A DNA stretch of 31,434 nucleotides from CAYZTD01 sp964638155 (GCA_964638155.1 CAZWYI010000026.1:1-31434), one strand, 5' to 3'; numbered from the stretch's first letter, positions 8,577-15,706 are shown. Notes: generated from the letters alone by a model not told the origin. Numbers and translations are program-made.

Positions 8577-9458
8577 TTAGTAAATACTTATTGCTCCGTA
8601 TCCTACACATGAGCTACCTGGATGCACCTCATAGGAAGATCCATATTTAAGTAATTCTCCTTTTTCTGCGCCAAGGTTTTTTGATGCATAAATCATTGCT
8701 GATACTGGTCCGTATCCACACATAGAAATATTTTCTTTTTCTACAGTTTCCACAAGGTTTTTTGGATCTAGTTTTAATATTTCTTTTATTGCTTTTTTAT
8801 CTTGGGTTTCAGCATATTCATCTACATTTTTTCCTGCTGGCGGCATTGACATATAGTTAAAACCTACATGTGAAAAATCACTGCTAGCAATTATTGTTAC
8901 TTTTTCTTCTGTTGATTTTATCGCATTTGAAATTATTTTGCCTATCTCTTTGTTTGTTTTATTATCCTGCATGCTTATTGTTATCGGAACAAAACTTATT
9001 TTTTTATCTTTTGCAAGGTATTGTAAAAAAGGAATTTGCACTTCTATACTGTGTTCACTTTTGTGTGCGGTTTTATCATCATCTATAATCCCAGTATGTA
9101 TTTTTTTTGCTAATTCTTTGTTTATTTCTATATCTCCCAAGGGTGTTCTCCATTTACCTTGCGTCATCGTTGCAACACCTGATCCCATACCTGTATGGTT
9201 TGGACCAAGTATAATAAATGTATCAGCAAATCCGTTTTCTGCAATTTCTTTGTATGAATAAGCTGCGATCGGTCCGGAGAATACTAATCCTGCATGTGGA
9301 ACTACTACTCCGTATATTTTTTCCCCTTTGTTTTTTATTTCCGGTATATATCCAGGTCCTCTTTTGTCTTTGAAACATTCCTTTATTCTATCTATTAATC
9401 TTTCTTTATTTGCTTCGTAGAATTGTCCTGAGACTGCTGGTTTTCTTATTTCATCCAT
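8577..9458 (-). CDS. MEMO1-family protein (AmmeMemoRadiSam protein B)
   Basis: A 293-residue MEMO protein, related to class III extradiol dioxygenases (LigB fold). Candidate metal or active-site residues are conserved: His55 (VVPHAGL), His88 (LGPNHTG), His197 (SSDFSH) and Cys247 (SMCGYGP). In many archaea and bacteria the gene occurs near an AMMECR1-domain gene and a radical SAM gene, and its reaction is not established. Neither of those partners is in this window. The ATG has a strong SD site, GGAGGTTA at 9467-9474. It is the first gene of a pair with deoxyhypusine synthase. Confidence 0.93.
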   Translation of the reverse strand: MDEIRKPAVSGQFYEANKERLIDRIKECFKDKRGPGYIPEIKNKGEKIYGVVVPHAGLVFSGPIAAYSYKEIAENGFADTFIILGPNHTGMGSGVATMTQGKWRTPLGDIEINKELAKKIHTGIIDDDKTAHKSEHSIEVQIPFLQYLAKDKKISFVPITISMQDNKTNKEIGKIISNAIKSTEEKVTIIASSDFSHVGFNYMSMPPAGKNVDEYAETQDKKAIKEILKLDPKNLVETVEKENISMCGYGPVSAMIYASKNLGAEKGELLKYGSSYEVHPGSSCVGYGAISIY

Positions 9459-9484
9459 TTTTTTTGTAACCTCCGTTTCTTAAA

Positions 9485-9497
9485 TTGTATTATACAA
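9485..9497. promoter_or_regulatory. 13-bp palindrome upstream of MEMO gene
   Basis: TTGTATTATACAA is a perfect palindrome around a single central base. It lies about 27 nt upstream of the MEMO start, between that gene and the divergent 52-residue protein gene. Its position and symmetry fit a small operator, but in AT-rich DNA a short palindrome can arise by chance. Confidence 0.3.
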
Positions 9498-9532
9498 CTA
9501 TTTTGTAAAATTAAATTTTTGGGCTACAAAAA

Positions 9533-9544
9533 GATATAAATATA
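9533..9544 (+). promoter_or_regulatory. TATA box for 52-residue protein gene
   Basis: GATATAAATATA at 9533-9544 would place initiation near 9563, leaving a short leader that contains the SD-like TAGGTAGGA at 9572-9580. Confidence 0.5.
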
Positions 9545-9586
9545 ACAATCGAATACGGAATTTTAATCAATTAGGTAGGATAACAA

Positions 9587-9745
9587 ATGGAGACGGTATG
9601 TCATATTGAAATAATTAAGGATGGAAGAGACTTTGTTGCAAGAGCCCATATGTCAGATGGATCTATTAAAGAATACCGCCATCAGATATTTGAAGATGTT
9701 TTAACTGAAATGGTAATAGACCTTCAAGAAGAATTATCTGACTAA
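9587..9745 (+). CDS. Small conserved-looking protein, 52 residues (paralogue of the 68-residue protein at 18707)
   Basis: I do not recognise a named family. It begins METVCHIEIIKDGRDF and ends MVIDLQEELSD: about two beta strands followed by one acidic amphipathic helix. The gene has its own TATA box (9533-9544), an SD-like TAGGTAGGA and an ATG. It aligns without gaps over 51 residues to the 68-residue protein encoded at 18707-18913, with 15 identities and many conservative changes. The shared pattern is ET-IEI-KD-R, then KE, then L, ID and Q. That agreement supports both genes as real. No cysteines suggest metal binding, and no signal or membrane segment is present. It lies between the MEMO gene (divergent) and the antiporter (convergent, 20 nt away). 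Confidence 0.78.
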   Translation: METVCHIEIIKDGRDFVARAHMSDGSIKEYRHQIFEDVLTEMVIDLQEELSD

Positions 9746-9765
9746 ACTATTATTTTTTCTAAGAA

Positions 9766-10986
9766 CTAATTTTTTTTGTTTTCACAGTGGCAAATGTAGG
9801 ATACTCCAAAAGTTGTAATAATAGCTGTTCCAAGTATTACAATAAAAGCAACACCTATGAATAATTCTTCATTTAAGAATTGTTTCCCAAATGTTATTGC
9901 AAGAATTGCAGCCGCAAGCCCCCGTGGCATCATAAAAGTAACTGTTTGTTTGTCATCTGTTTCAAAGTTTCCTTTGTATGTCGATATTTGTATTGCTAAA
10001 TATCTTAACACTAGTAGAATTATTATTACAATAATTCCTAATATTACAAATTCAGGTTTTATTATCTTTGTACTTACTAAAAGCCCAAGATATACAAAGA
10101 AAAATGTTCTAATAACAAAAGAAGTAAGGCCGTGGAATTCCTTTGTATGTTTGTCCATTTCAAAACCTCTGCCTTGGTAGTTTATCATTTTTAGGATTTT
10201 TTTATCATTTCCAAGAACCAGTCCAAACATTAAACATGCTATTGCACCTGCTCCTTCTCCTCCTTGGTTTTTTCCTACTAAAAAAATAGTTGATGCATAT
10301 AAAAGAAAGGCGATAGCTAAAGTTAAGATATAAGAGTATTTTTCTTTTCTAACTTTATTCATTATAAATAGCCAAATAAGACCTATTACAATTCCTATCA
10401 CAATTCCAACAGAGAATGTTTTTACAACATTTCCAACACCGACTAATAGATTTATTTCTCCTAGTTGAAAAACCATATATGCTATTGCAAAAGCAACTAC
10501 GATACATATAGGATCAGTAAGAATACTTTCAATTGATGCTATCATTTTTGTTTTTTCTTGAAGATTTTTTAACCTGTACGCTAGAGGAATTACTATAGGG
10601 CTACTTGTTCCACCAACTATCGCCCCAAGCATTGCACCAATAATTAGGCTGTTACCTTGTATAGAAATTGCGTTAATTGAGTCTAAACCAATAATTAAAG
10701 CTATAGTTCCAAAAAAACTTAATAGAAAACTACTAAGTGTAAGTAAAAGCCCTCTAGGTGCTCCTCTGAATAGTTGATAGATGTCTGTATTTATTCCACC
10801 GTCAAAAAGAATTATAATTATTGCTATAGCTCCTACAAAACCTGATATGGTATCAAGTAATCCAGGATAATATGTTGCAAGTTCAGGTATTCTAAAAATA
10901 TAACCAATAATCAAGCCAGAAAGAAGATGAAAATATAATTTCCTATAAAACCAAGAATCATCACAAGCCCTATTGTTCCAAGCCAA
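9766..10986 (-). CDS. Na+/H+ antiporter, CPA1/NhaP-like, main open frame of a frameshifted gene
   Basis: The frame encodes an NhaP-type sodium/proton exchanger with about 11 remaining membrane helices. It contains LFDGGINTD near residue 60, GAIVGGTSSPIVIPLAYR near 120-137 and IESILTDP, the Glu-Asp pair of the ion site, near 151-158. The first 13 or so codons of this frame (from a TTG at 10986) read as polar nonsense, not a membrane helix. The true N-terminal helix is encoded from 11009 in another frame (see the next entry). The two frames meet near 10925-10945. The protein is therefore either inactive, made by frameshifting, or the sequence has an error. The gene is monocistronic and convergent with the 52-residue protein gene. 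Confidence 0.85.
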   Translation of the reverse strand: MAWNNRACDDSWFYRKLYFHLLSGLIIGYIFRIPELATYYPGLLDTISGFVGAIAIIIILFDGGINTDIYQLFRGAPRGLLLTLSSFLLSFFGTIALIIGLDSINAISIQGNSLIIGAMLGAIVGGTSSPIVIPLAYRLKNLQEKTKMIASIESILTDPICIVVAFAIAYMVFQLGEINLLVGVGNVVKTFSVGIVIGIVIGLIWLFIMNKVRKEKYSYILTLAIAFLLYASTIFLVGKNQGGEGAGAIACLMFGLVLGNDKKILKMINYQGRGFEMDKHTKEFHGLTSFVIRTFFFVYLGLLVSTKIIKPEFVILGIIVIIILLVLRYLAIQISTYKGNFETDDKQTVTFMMPRGLAAAILAITFGKQFLNEELFIGVAFIVILGTAIITTFGVSYICHCENKKN

Positions 10987-11009
10987 GAAGCTAGTGTCAA
11001 AGGATCCAT
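10911..11009 (-). pseudogene. Displaced N-terminal piece of the Na+/H+ antiporter
   Basis: From the ATG at 11007-11009 the minus strand reads MDPLTLASWLGTIGLVMILG and then FIGNYIFIFFLA before a TGA at 10911-10913. This is the expected first transmembrane helix with the FxGNYIF segment of NhaP/KefB-type exchangers, one frame away from the rest of the gene. In relatives about ten residues of the type KKTxIPxx separate FIGNYIF from the GLIIG helix, and here they are missing, so a frameshifting deletion of roughly 25-30 bases fits better than a single lost base. A TTTAAAAG element about 26 nt upstream suggests a leaderless start at this ATG. Confidence 0.65.
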
Positions 11010-11065
11010 TTAAATTAAAAATATTTGTATTTCTTTTAAATGTTCTCTTTTAATAAAATATTGTT

Positions 11066-11260
11066 TTATAGATTTGGCATTAGTAAAACTGCAACAATTA
11101 CTGCTGCTAAAAGACCATACATAAAATAAATCATTATTTTTCTTCTTTTCTGCATTTTTGAAAATTTTTGTTTACATTCTTCTGAACAATAGGTTTCATT
11201 TACAGGTATTGACTTCATACATACATGACAATGGTTATGTGGTGGTATTTTTTCTGCCAT
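11066..11260 (-). CDS. DUF2116 zinc-ribbon protein with C-terminal membrane anchor
   Basis: A 64-residue protein with the pattern PPHNHCHVCMKSIP, then YCSEECKQK. These give two CxxC-like pairs (Cys11, Cys14, Cys25, Cys29) able to bind zinc. A basic stretch KMQKRRK leads into one membrane helix at about residues 43-61. This small archaeal zinc-ribbon family (DUF2116) has no assigned function. It is likely tail-anchored with the zinc knuckle in the cytoplasm. It stands between the antiporter and mfnA genes on the same strand, separated by 56 and 44 nt. Confidence 0.8.
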   Translation of the reverse strand: MAEKIPPHNHCHVCMKSIPVNETYCSEECKQKFSKMQKRRKIMIYFMYGLLAAVIVAVLLMPNL

Positions 11261-11304
11261 ATTAAATCACTTTCTACCAATGCATTTCTTAGTAAAATAT
11301 TTTT

Positions 11305-12444
11305 CTAATGTTTTATTTCATTGTTTTCTCTGCATACTTTTTCTAAAATTGGTATAAATTTATCAATTGTTTCTTTTTTTATATGTGGCATTAAAACAAT
11401 TCTTATCGCAGATAGCCTTCTAAGATGATTTACTTTATAACCTTTTTCTGAAAGTTTTTCTTCGATTAATTCAGGATTTTTTAGTTTTATAGATAGAACG
11501 TTTATTGTTGGTTTTATAACTGGTTTTAATCCAATTTCTAAAATTTTTGAGTGTAAATATTCTGTATTTTTTATACATTTTTTTACAATTTTTTTATAGC
11601 CAGTTATACCTAAATATTTTGCTACTGCATATGCTGAAACTGTTGCGCCACCAGGCCTAGTGCCAAGTAATCCTGCTTGTTTTTTTAGACTTATGTATGG
11701 TGTTTCAACAGTAATCTCATCTAGCCATTCTTTGTTTCTCAAAACAAGGCTTCCCATAGGAATACAAGAGCATCCCATTTTGTGCGCATCGATAGAAATC
11801 GATGATACGCCTTTTAATTTAAAATCAAAGTCAGGGAGTTTATATCCAATTTTCTTTAGAAAAGGTATAACATATCCTCCGAAAGCTGCATCTACATGTA
11901 GAAATATATGTTCATCTCTACAAATGTCACTTATTTCTTTTATCGGATCAATTGTTCCAAGTTCAGTTGATCCAGCTATCCCAACAACAGCCGCAGTGTT
12001 TTCATTTATAGTATTAATTAATTTATCTATATTTAATGTATATTTGTTATCTAGGTTTATAGATCTTATTTTCAAATCCATTAATGATGCTATTTTTTTA
12101 AAAGAAAAATGTGAGCTTTCTGGAACTATTACTTCTCTTTTTTTTGAAAGATTTTTTGCAATCCACATGGCTGTAATATTACTTTCTGTGCCGCCACTTC
12201 CATTTATTACTTCAGATTTTTCTGGAGCGTTTAAAATTTTTTTTAAAAATTTTATATATTTTTCTTCGATTTCTTTTGTTCCTGGAAAAAGTTTGGGATC
12301 TCCTAGGTTTGTATCGATAAACTCTGTCATTGCTTTTTTTGCAACTGGATGTGGCAGTGTACACATTGATCCAAGTATTTGTCCTTTTTTAAATTGAAAA
12401 TCTTTTTCTTTAAACTTTTTTAGTTCTTTTATTACTTTTTCCAT
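11305..12444 (-). CDS. mfnA: L-tyrosine / L-aspartate decarboxylase MfnA-like (PLP dependent)
   Basis: A 379-residue group II PLP decarboxylase. In archaea this family makes tyramine for methanofuran or, more widely, beta-alanine for coenzyme A by decarboxylating aspartate. The second role is more likely if the organism is not a methanogen (inference). NGSGGTESN at 81-89 binds the cofactor phosphate, HVDAAFGG at 183-190 contains the aspartate that contacts the PLP ring (Asp185), and SIDAHKMG at 217-224 contains the Schiff-base lysine Lys222. LLGTRPGGATVSAYA follows. The length matches archaeal MfnA. A T-rich TTTTTTTAAAAC element about 30 nt upstream suggests leaderless initiation. Confidence 0.9.
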   Translation of the reverse strand: MEKVIKELKKFKEKDFQFKKGQILGSMCTLPHPVAKKAMTEFIDTNLGDPKLFPGTKEIEEKYIKFLKKILNAPEKSEVINGSGGTESNITAMWIAKNLSKKREVIVPESSHFSFKKIASLMDLKIRSINLDNKYTLNIDKLINTINENTAAVVGIAGSTELGTIDPIKEISDICRDEHIFLHVDAAFGGYVIPFLKKIGYKLPDFDFKLKGVSSISIDAHKMGCSCIPMGSLVLRNKEWLDEITVETPYISLKKQAGLLGTRPGGATVSAYAVAKYLGITGYKKIVKKCIKNTEYLHSKILEIGLKPVIKPTINVLSIKLKNPELIEEKLSEKGYKVNHLRRLSAIRIVLMPHIKKETIDKFIPILEKVCRENNEIKH

Positions 12445-12560
12445 TATCGTTTTGATGATAAAAATATTGTTTTAAAAAAGGTTTGGGTTTTAGAAAATTT
12501 ATTTTTTATGATTTTTTTATAATTATTTAAATGTCATATTTAATATTTTTACAGAATGTT

Positions 12561-12570
12561 TTAATATATG
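12561..12570 (+). promoter_or_regulatory. TATA box for PRC-barrel gene
   Basis: TTAATATATG at 12561-12570 would start RNA near 12590. The upstream in-frame ATG at 12568 lies inside this element, so translation more likely begins at the paired ATGs at 12589 or 12592 as a leaderless message. Confidence 0.5.
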
Positions 12571-12588
12571 AAATTGTATTTTGTTTAC

Positions 12589-12912
12589 ATGATGGAAAAA
12601 GAAACAAAATCTCAGGGAGAGGAAGTTACATCTTTTCTGAAACTACCGGTTTATACTAGACAAGGAAGATATGTAGGATATGTTAGAAATGTTTTTCTTG
12701 ATATGGATGAGAAAAAATTAGGAAGTCTACTTGTTACTAATACAAATCCAACTTTAGTTGAAGGCACTGTTGATGTAGCTGTTCCATATAGATGGGTTAA
12801 TTCTGTTGGAGATATTGTTATTTTATCGTATTTTCCAGATAGAGTAACAACCCATAAGAAAAAAGAAAAAAAGGAAGAAACTGAAGATTCAGAAATTGAT
12901 GTAATTGAATAA
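12589..12912 (+). CDS. PRC-barrel domain protein
   Basis: About 107 residues. A PRC-barrel fills roughly residues 10-80, with LKLPVYTRQGRYVGYVRNVF, a strand-rich core LGSLLVTNTNP and VAVPYRWVNSVGDIVILSYF. A charged tail THKKKEKKEETEDSEIDVIE follows. PRC-barrel proteins in archaea are mostly uncharacterised, and small ones have been tied to cell division (CdvA, and the CdpB proteins that link SepF/FtsZ in haloarchaea). That role is only a suggestion here. The reading frame extends upstream to an ATG at 12568, but that codon lies in the TATA box. The gene ends in a terminator-like hairpin. Confidence 0.8.
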   Translation: MMEKETKSQGEEVTSFLKLPVYTRQGRYVGYVRNVFLDMDEKKLGSLLVTNTNPTLVEGTVDVAVPYRWVNSVGDIVILSYFPDRVTTHKKKEKKEETEDSEIDVIE

Positions 12913-12935
12913 AAGAGAATTCTTTTATTTTTTAT
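12910..12935 (+). terminator. Terminator-like hairpin after PRC-barrel gene
   Basis: TAAAAGA at 12910-12916 pairs with TCTTTTA at 12921-12927 around a 4-nt loop, and the right arm runs into a T-rich tract. The left arm includes the stop codon. Confidence 0.5.
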
Positions 12936-13087
12936 TCTTGTTTATTCAATTCTATACATTTTAGTTTAAATTTTCTTTTTTAAAAACAGTTTGGAACTAT
13001 ATCTTTCAATATATTTTACTTTTAACGCTTATTTTGTCATTATCTTAATAAGTAATTAGAAAGAAATATATTTAAGGTGAAAAACAT

Positions 13088-13156
13088 ATGAAAAAAATAA
13101 ATATTTTTATAATATTATTTTATTGGAAAGTATTTTATATAATGAAAGATATATAA
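13088..13156 (+). CDS. Possible 22-residue hydrophobic peptide (short ORF)
   Basis: An ATG at 13088 preceded by AAGGTGA with 7-nt spacing, as good an SD site as that of the next gene, opens a 22-codon frame encoding MKKINIFIILFYWKVF plus YIMKDI. It resembles the first half of a signal peptide. It could be a leader peptide, a decayed copy of the start of the downstream gene, or chance. The TATA-like element at 13064-13073 is too close to serve it. Confidence 0.25.
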   Translation: MKKINIFIILFYWKVFYIMKDI

Positions 13157-13166
13157 CTATAGTAAG

Positions 13167-13206
13167 AAGATTGTATGTATTAAAATAAGAGTTGTACAAC
13201 AATCTT
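13167..13206 (+). promoter_or_regulatory. Nested inverted repeat abutting a TATA box (candidate operator)
   Basis: AAGATTGT at 13167-13174 pairs exactly with ACAATCTT at 13199-13206. Inside the right half is the perfect 10-bp palindrome GTTGTACAAC at 13191-13200. The right arm overlaps the start of TTTATATAT (13205-13213), the likely TATA box of the surface protein gene, so a protein bound here would cover the BRE/TATA position. This is the best operator candidate in the window. Confidence 0.5.
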
Positions 13207-13260
13207 TATATATGTTGAAACCTAAATATATATTGAAAATATAATAAATGGTGATAAAAA

Positions 13261-14313
13261 ATGAAGAACAGTCTTGGAACAATTAAAATCGTAATGATAG
13301 TAGCAATATTTATGTTAAATATAATTGCCATTTTTCCTACAGTTTCTTCAGGTGAGACTGGTAATTATTCAGAAGTGGTTAATTCAATTTTAGCTAAAGA
13401 AAATCAAGATGAAAAAGCAATTTCTTATAATCAATATATTGATGTTATTTTCGATGTAGAACAGTTGAATAAACCTCTTGTTATTGATCAATCAGTTAAT
13501 ATACCTGTAACAGTTAAATATTGGCATGATGTACCTGAACAATTATATAAAGCTTTTGGTTTGTTTCCTCTTATAAGAAATCAATTTTTCTTTGGAGCTG
13601 CAATGGCCCCCCAAGTACAAATTAAACTTGATTTTATTGATAAACCCGATTGGGCTAATTTAAATTTTCAATCTCCTAGCGTTATAGTTGATATTCCTAA
13701 TCCAGGAGAAACAATAACTGTAACTACTACTATGATCCTTTCTCCATATAGGGAGGCTCCTGCAAAGCCAAAAAGCATTGATATAGAAGCTTCAGTAGAA
13801 TCTCAAGGTAGATTAAAAAGTTTTAATAGACCCTTTACAATAAGCTTTACTCCTTCTTATATTCCTATGATTTTTGTGAGAATAAATGAGCCTGTAAGGG
13901 AGGTATCTCCACGAGAAACAGTAACTTTTGAAGTCGAAATAATAAACAATGCTAATAAATATACTCTAGTTGAAGTAGACTTTGATGCATCAAGAGAATG
14001 GGCACCTGTTTTAAGCCCAAGAGAGGTTGAAATACCTCCAGGACGTAGAGAAACTGTTATATTTTCAGTTAAAGCACCGTATGGGCTTGGTTGGCATGAT
14101 AAGACTACCTCTATGACACTAACTTGTCAGCCTTATCCTTCTCCTTTACCAACCAACTTTTCACAATATGAAATAGGTGAAGTTAAAGCAGATATTCAAA
14201 TTACTAATTATGGATTTTCTATATCTGGAATTGAGCCATTTTTGGTGTTCATAATAATAATATTTGTCATAATATTAGTTGTATGGTTTAGACTAAAAAA
14301 AGAAGAAAAATAG
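13261..14313 (+). CDS. Surface-exposed membrane-anchored protein A
   Basis: 350 residues, no named family recognised. A signal peptide or N-terminal anchor occupies residues 1-30 (hydrophobic 8-27, then VSSGET). The exported part of about 290 residues is beta-rich. Its second half (about 190-320) has the pattern of an immunoglobulin-like or NEW3/CARDB-type domain, with SPRETVTFEVEIINNAN and EIPPGRRETVIFSVKAP. One membrane helix lies at about 324-343, with a short basic/acidic tail RLKKEEK inside the cell. SD GGTGAT lies at 13250-13255, five nt from the ATG. The architecture is shared with the gene that starts 7 nt downstream, so the two probably form one operon and perhaps a complex (inference). 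Confidence 0.75.
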   Translation: MKNSLGTIKIVMIVAIFMLNIIAIFPTVSSGETGNYSEVVNSILAKENQDEKAISYNQYIDVIFDVEQLNKPLVIDQSVNIPVTVKYWHDVPEQLYKAFGLFPLIRNQFFFGAAMAPQVQIKLDFIDKPDWANLNFQSPSVIVDIPNPGETITVTTTMILSPYREAPAKPKSIDIEASVESQGRLKSFNRPFTISFTPSYIPMIFVRINEPVREVSPRETVTFEVEIINNANKYTLVEVDFDASREWAPVLSPREVEIPPGRRETVIFSVKAPYGLGWHDKTTSMTLTCQPYPSPLPTNFSQYEIGEVKADIQITNYGFSISGIEPFLVFIIIIFVIILVVWFRLKKEEK

Positions 14314-14320
14314 TTATGAG

Positions 14321-15691
14321 GTGAATTCAATTATAAAAAAATCGGTAATTTCTTTATCATTAATTTCATTTTTGCTATTAACAGCATTTTTATTCCCAAT
14401 AGTATCTTCTCAAGAAACTGAAGAAGATATAAAAGCTATGATAAACGCAAAAATTGATGGCGATATACCCTCGATAGAACGTTCGAATTGGACAGCTATA
14501 GAGATTGAGATTGAGGATGCTTTTGGACTAAACTGGACATTTTTACAGAGTCAATTTAATGATCTTTACATGAAGTTGATTTGGCCATTTATGTTTGGTA
14601 AAGATGTAGATAAATATCTAGGCTATACAACCTTGAGATTTAAACCAGATATAGTTCAAGGTGATCCAAATGGTTGGGAATTAAAAGTTGAACCTGCTAC
14701 TATAAGTGGTACTACAGACGGACATAAACATAAGGTAATACTTTATGCCCAAATAGATGAATTTGCTGCAGATTATAGTGTTGTTGCAGGTATAAAATGT
14801 ACTAGAATCCTTTCAAATGGAGAGGTAGAAGGAGAATCTTATATAAATATCCCTCTAAAAGCAGCCGCGTTTAATTATATACGTATGGATGCAATTGACT
14901 CAAAAAAACAAACATCTCCTAGATCAATAGTTAATTTTGAAATAGACATAACTAATAGGGGTTTTTATGAAGATGTTTTTATGTTTGAAGTGAAGGGAGA
15001 TAAGGAGGTTTCTGGGAAAATTGCAGAGGCTGGTCTTTTACTGGAAGCTGGGGAAACAAGAACAGTTACCCTTAGCGTTCTTACACCTGATAAATTTTAT
15101 GATCCTGGAACATCATATAATATTGATATTTATGTACATTCTACAAGCGATCCCACTAAACAATATGTTGGTAGTGTAGTTGTAGAATCTCTTGGTTTTC
15201 ATATTAATATTTTAGCAATAACAACACTTGTTATAGTTATTATTTTATTGATTATAATTTTTTACATAATAAAAAATACAGACTTTAGCAAAAAGAGATT
15301 ATCAAAGTATGTACAGTCTAGATCTAAAAAGAAAAAACAAAGGAAAGAAGACGGAGATAAAGAAGGGTTTTTATTAGGTTTTTTTAAAAAAGAAAAAAAA
15401 CCTAAAGAAAAGAAAAAAGTAAAAGATGAGAAAAAAGAAACTAAAGAAAAAAAGCCTAATAAAGAAGAAAAAGAAAGTTTTCTCTCTACTCTTCTTAAAA
15501 AAGAAGAAAAAAAACCTGAAATAAAAGAACGAGAAAAAGAAGAAGTAAAAGAAGAATCAGTTGAAAAAAAACCTAAAAAAGAAGAACCAAAAAAAGAAAC
15601 CAAAGAACCAAAAGAATCCTGGAGAGAAAAGAGGAGAAAAAAGAATAAGAATAAAAAAGAAAAAGCTCTTAAAAAAATACGTAAAAAATAA
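14321..15691 (+). CDS. Surface-exposed membrane-anchored protein B with long Lys/Glu-rich cytoplasmic tail
   Basis: 456 residues if GTG at 14321 is used. A signal peptide (hydrophobic about 8-27, ending PIVSSQ) leads to a beta-rich exported region. The part from about residue 185 to 285 resembles the second domain of the preceding protein (SPRSIVNFEIDITNRG; LEAGETRTVTLSVLTP). A membrane helix lies at 295-317. The remaining 139 residues are very rich in Lys and Glu and likely disordered, with two matching hydrophobic patches, FLLGFFKKEKKP at 350-361 and FLSTLLKKEEKKP at 387-399. The start is uncertain: GAGGTGA (14318-14324) overlaps the GTG, while an ATT at 14330 in frame sits at normal SD spacing. 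Confidence 0.75.
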   Translation: MNSIIKKSVISLSLISFLLLTAFLFPIVSSQETEEDIKAMINAKIDGDIPSIERSNWTAIEIEIEDAFGLNWTFLQSQFNDLYMKLIWPFMFGKDVDKYLGYTTLRFKPDIVQGDPNGWELKVEPATISGTTDGHKHKVILYAQIDEFAADYSVVAGIKCTRILSNGEVEGESYINIPLKAAAFNYIRMDAIDSKKQTSPRSIVNFEIDITNRGFYEDVFMFEVKGDKEVSGKIAEAGLLLEAGETRTVTLSVLTPDKFYDPGTSYNIDIYVHSTSDPTKQYVGSVVVESLGFHINILAITTLVIVIILLIIIFYIIKNTDFSKKRLSKYVQSRSKKKKQRKEDGDKEGFLLGFFKKEKKPKEKKKVKDEKKETKEKKPNKEEKESFLSTLLKKEEKKPEIKEREKEEVKEESVEKKPKKEEPKKETKEPKESWREKRRKKNKNKKEKALKKIRKK

Positions 15692-15706
15692 TTCTATTAT
15701 CTTTTT

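Larger units (their letters stand above)
12913..13260. other. 348-bp intergenic region with stacked TATA elements and inverted repeats
   Basis: There is no long gene here. From left to right it holds the terminator hairpin of the PRC-barrel gene, a TATA-like AAATATATTT at 13064-13073, an SD-like AAGGTGA at 13074-13080 followed by a 22-codon frame (13088-13156), a second TATA-like stretch near 13147-13155, a nested inverted repeat at 13167-13206, and TATA elements at 13205-13213 and 13224-13233 before the surface protein gene. The density of these signals suggests a regulated promoter. Confidence 0.5.

Noticed and set aside
10900..10990. Programmed frameshifting in the antiporter gene
   Set aside because: No clear slippery heptamer with a stable downstream structure is seen, and conserved residues also appear to be missing at the junction, so deletion or sequencing error is simpler.
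15262..15603. Long antisense frame opposite the Lys/Glu tail of protein B (also similar frames opposite the uL24, eL32 and uS3 tails)
   Set aside because: Ser/Phe-rich translations such as SFFSSF are the mirror of Lys/Glu codons (AAA/GAA read as TTT/TTC), not genes.
15300..15691. Protein B tail as a DNA-binding histone-like domain
   Set aside because: The Lys/Glu mix is nearly balanced and lies after a membrane helix; there is no AKP-type repeat pattern, so disorder is the better description.
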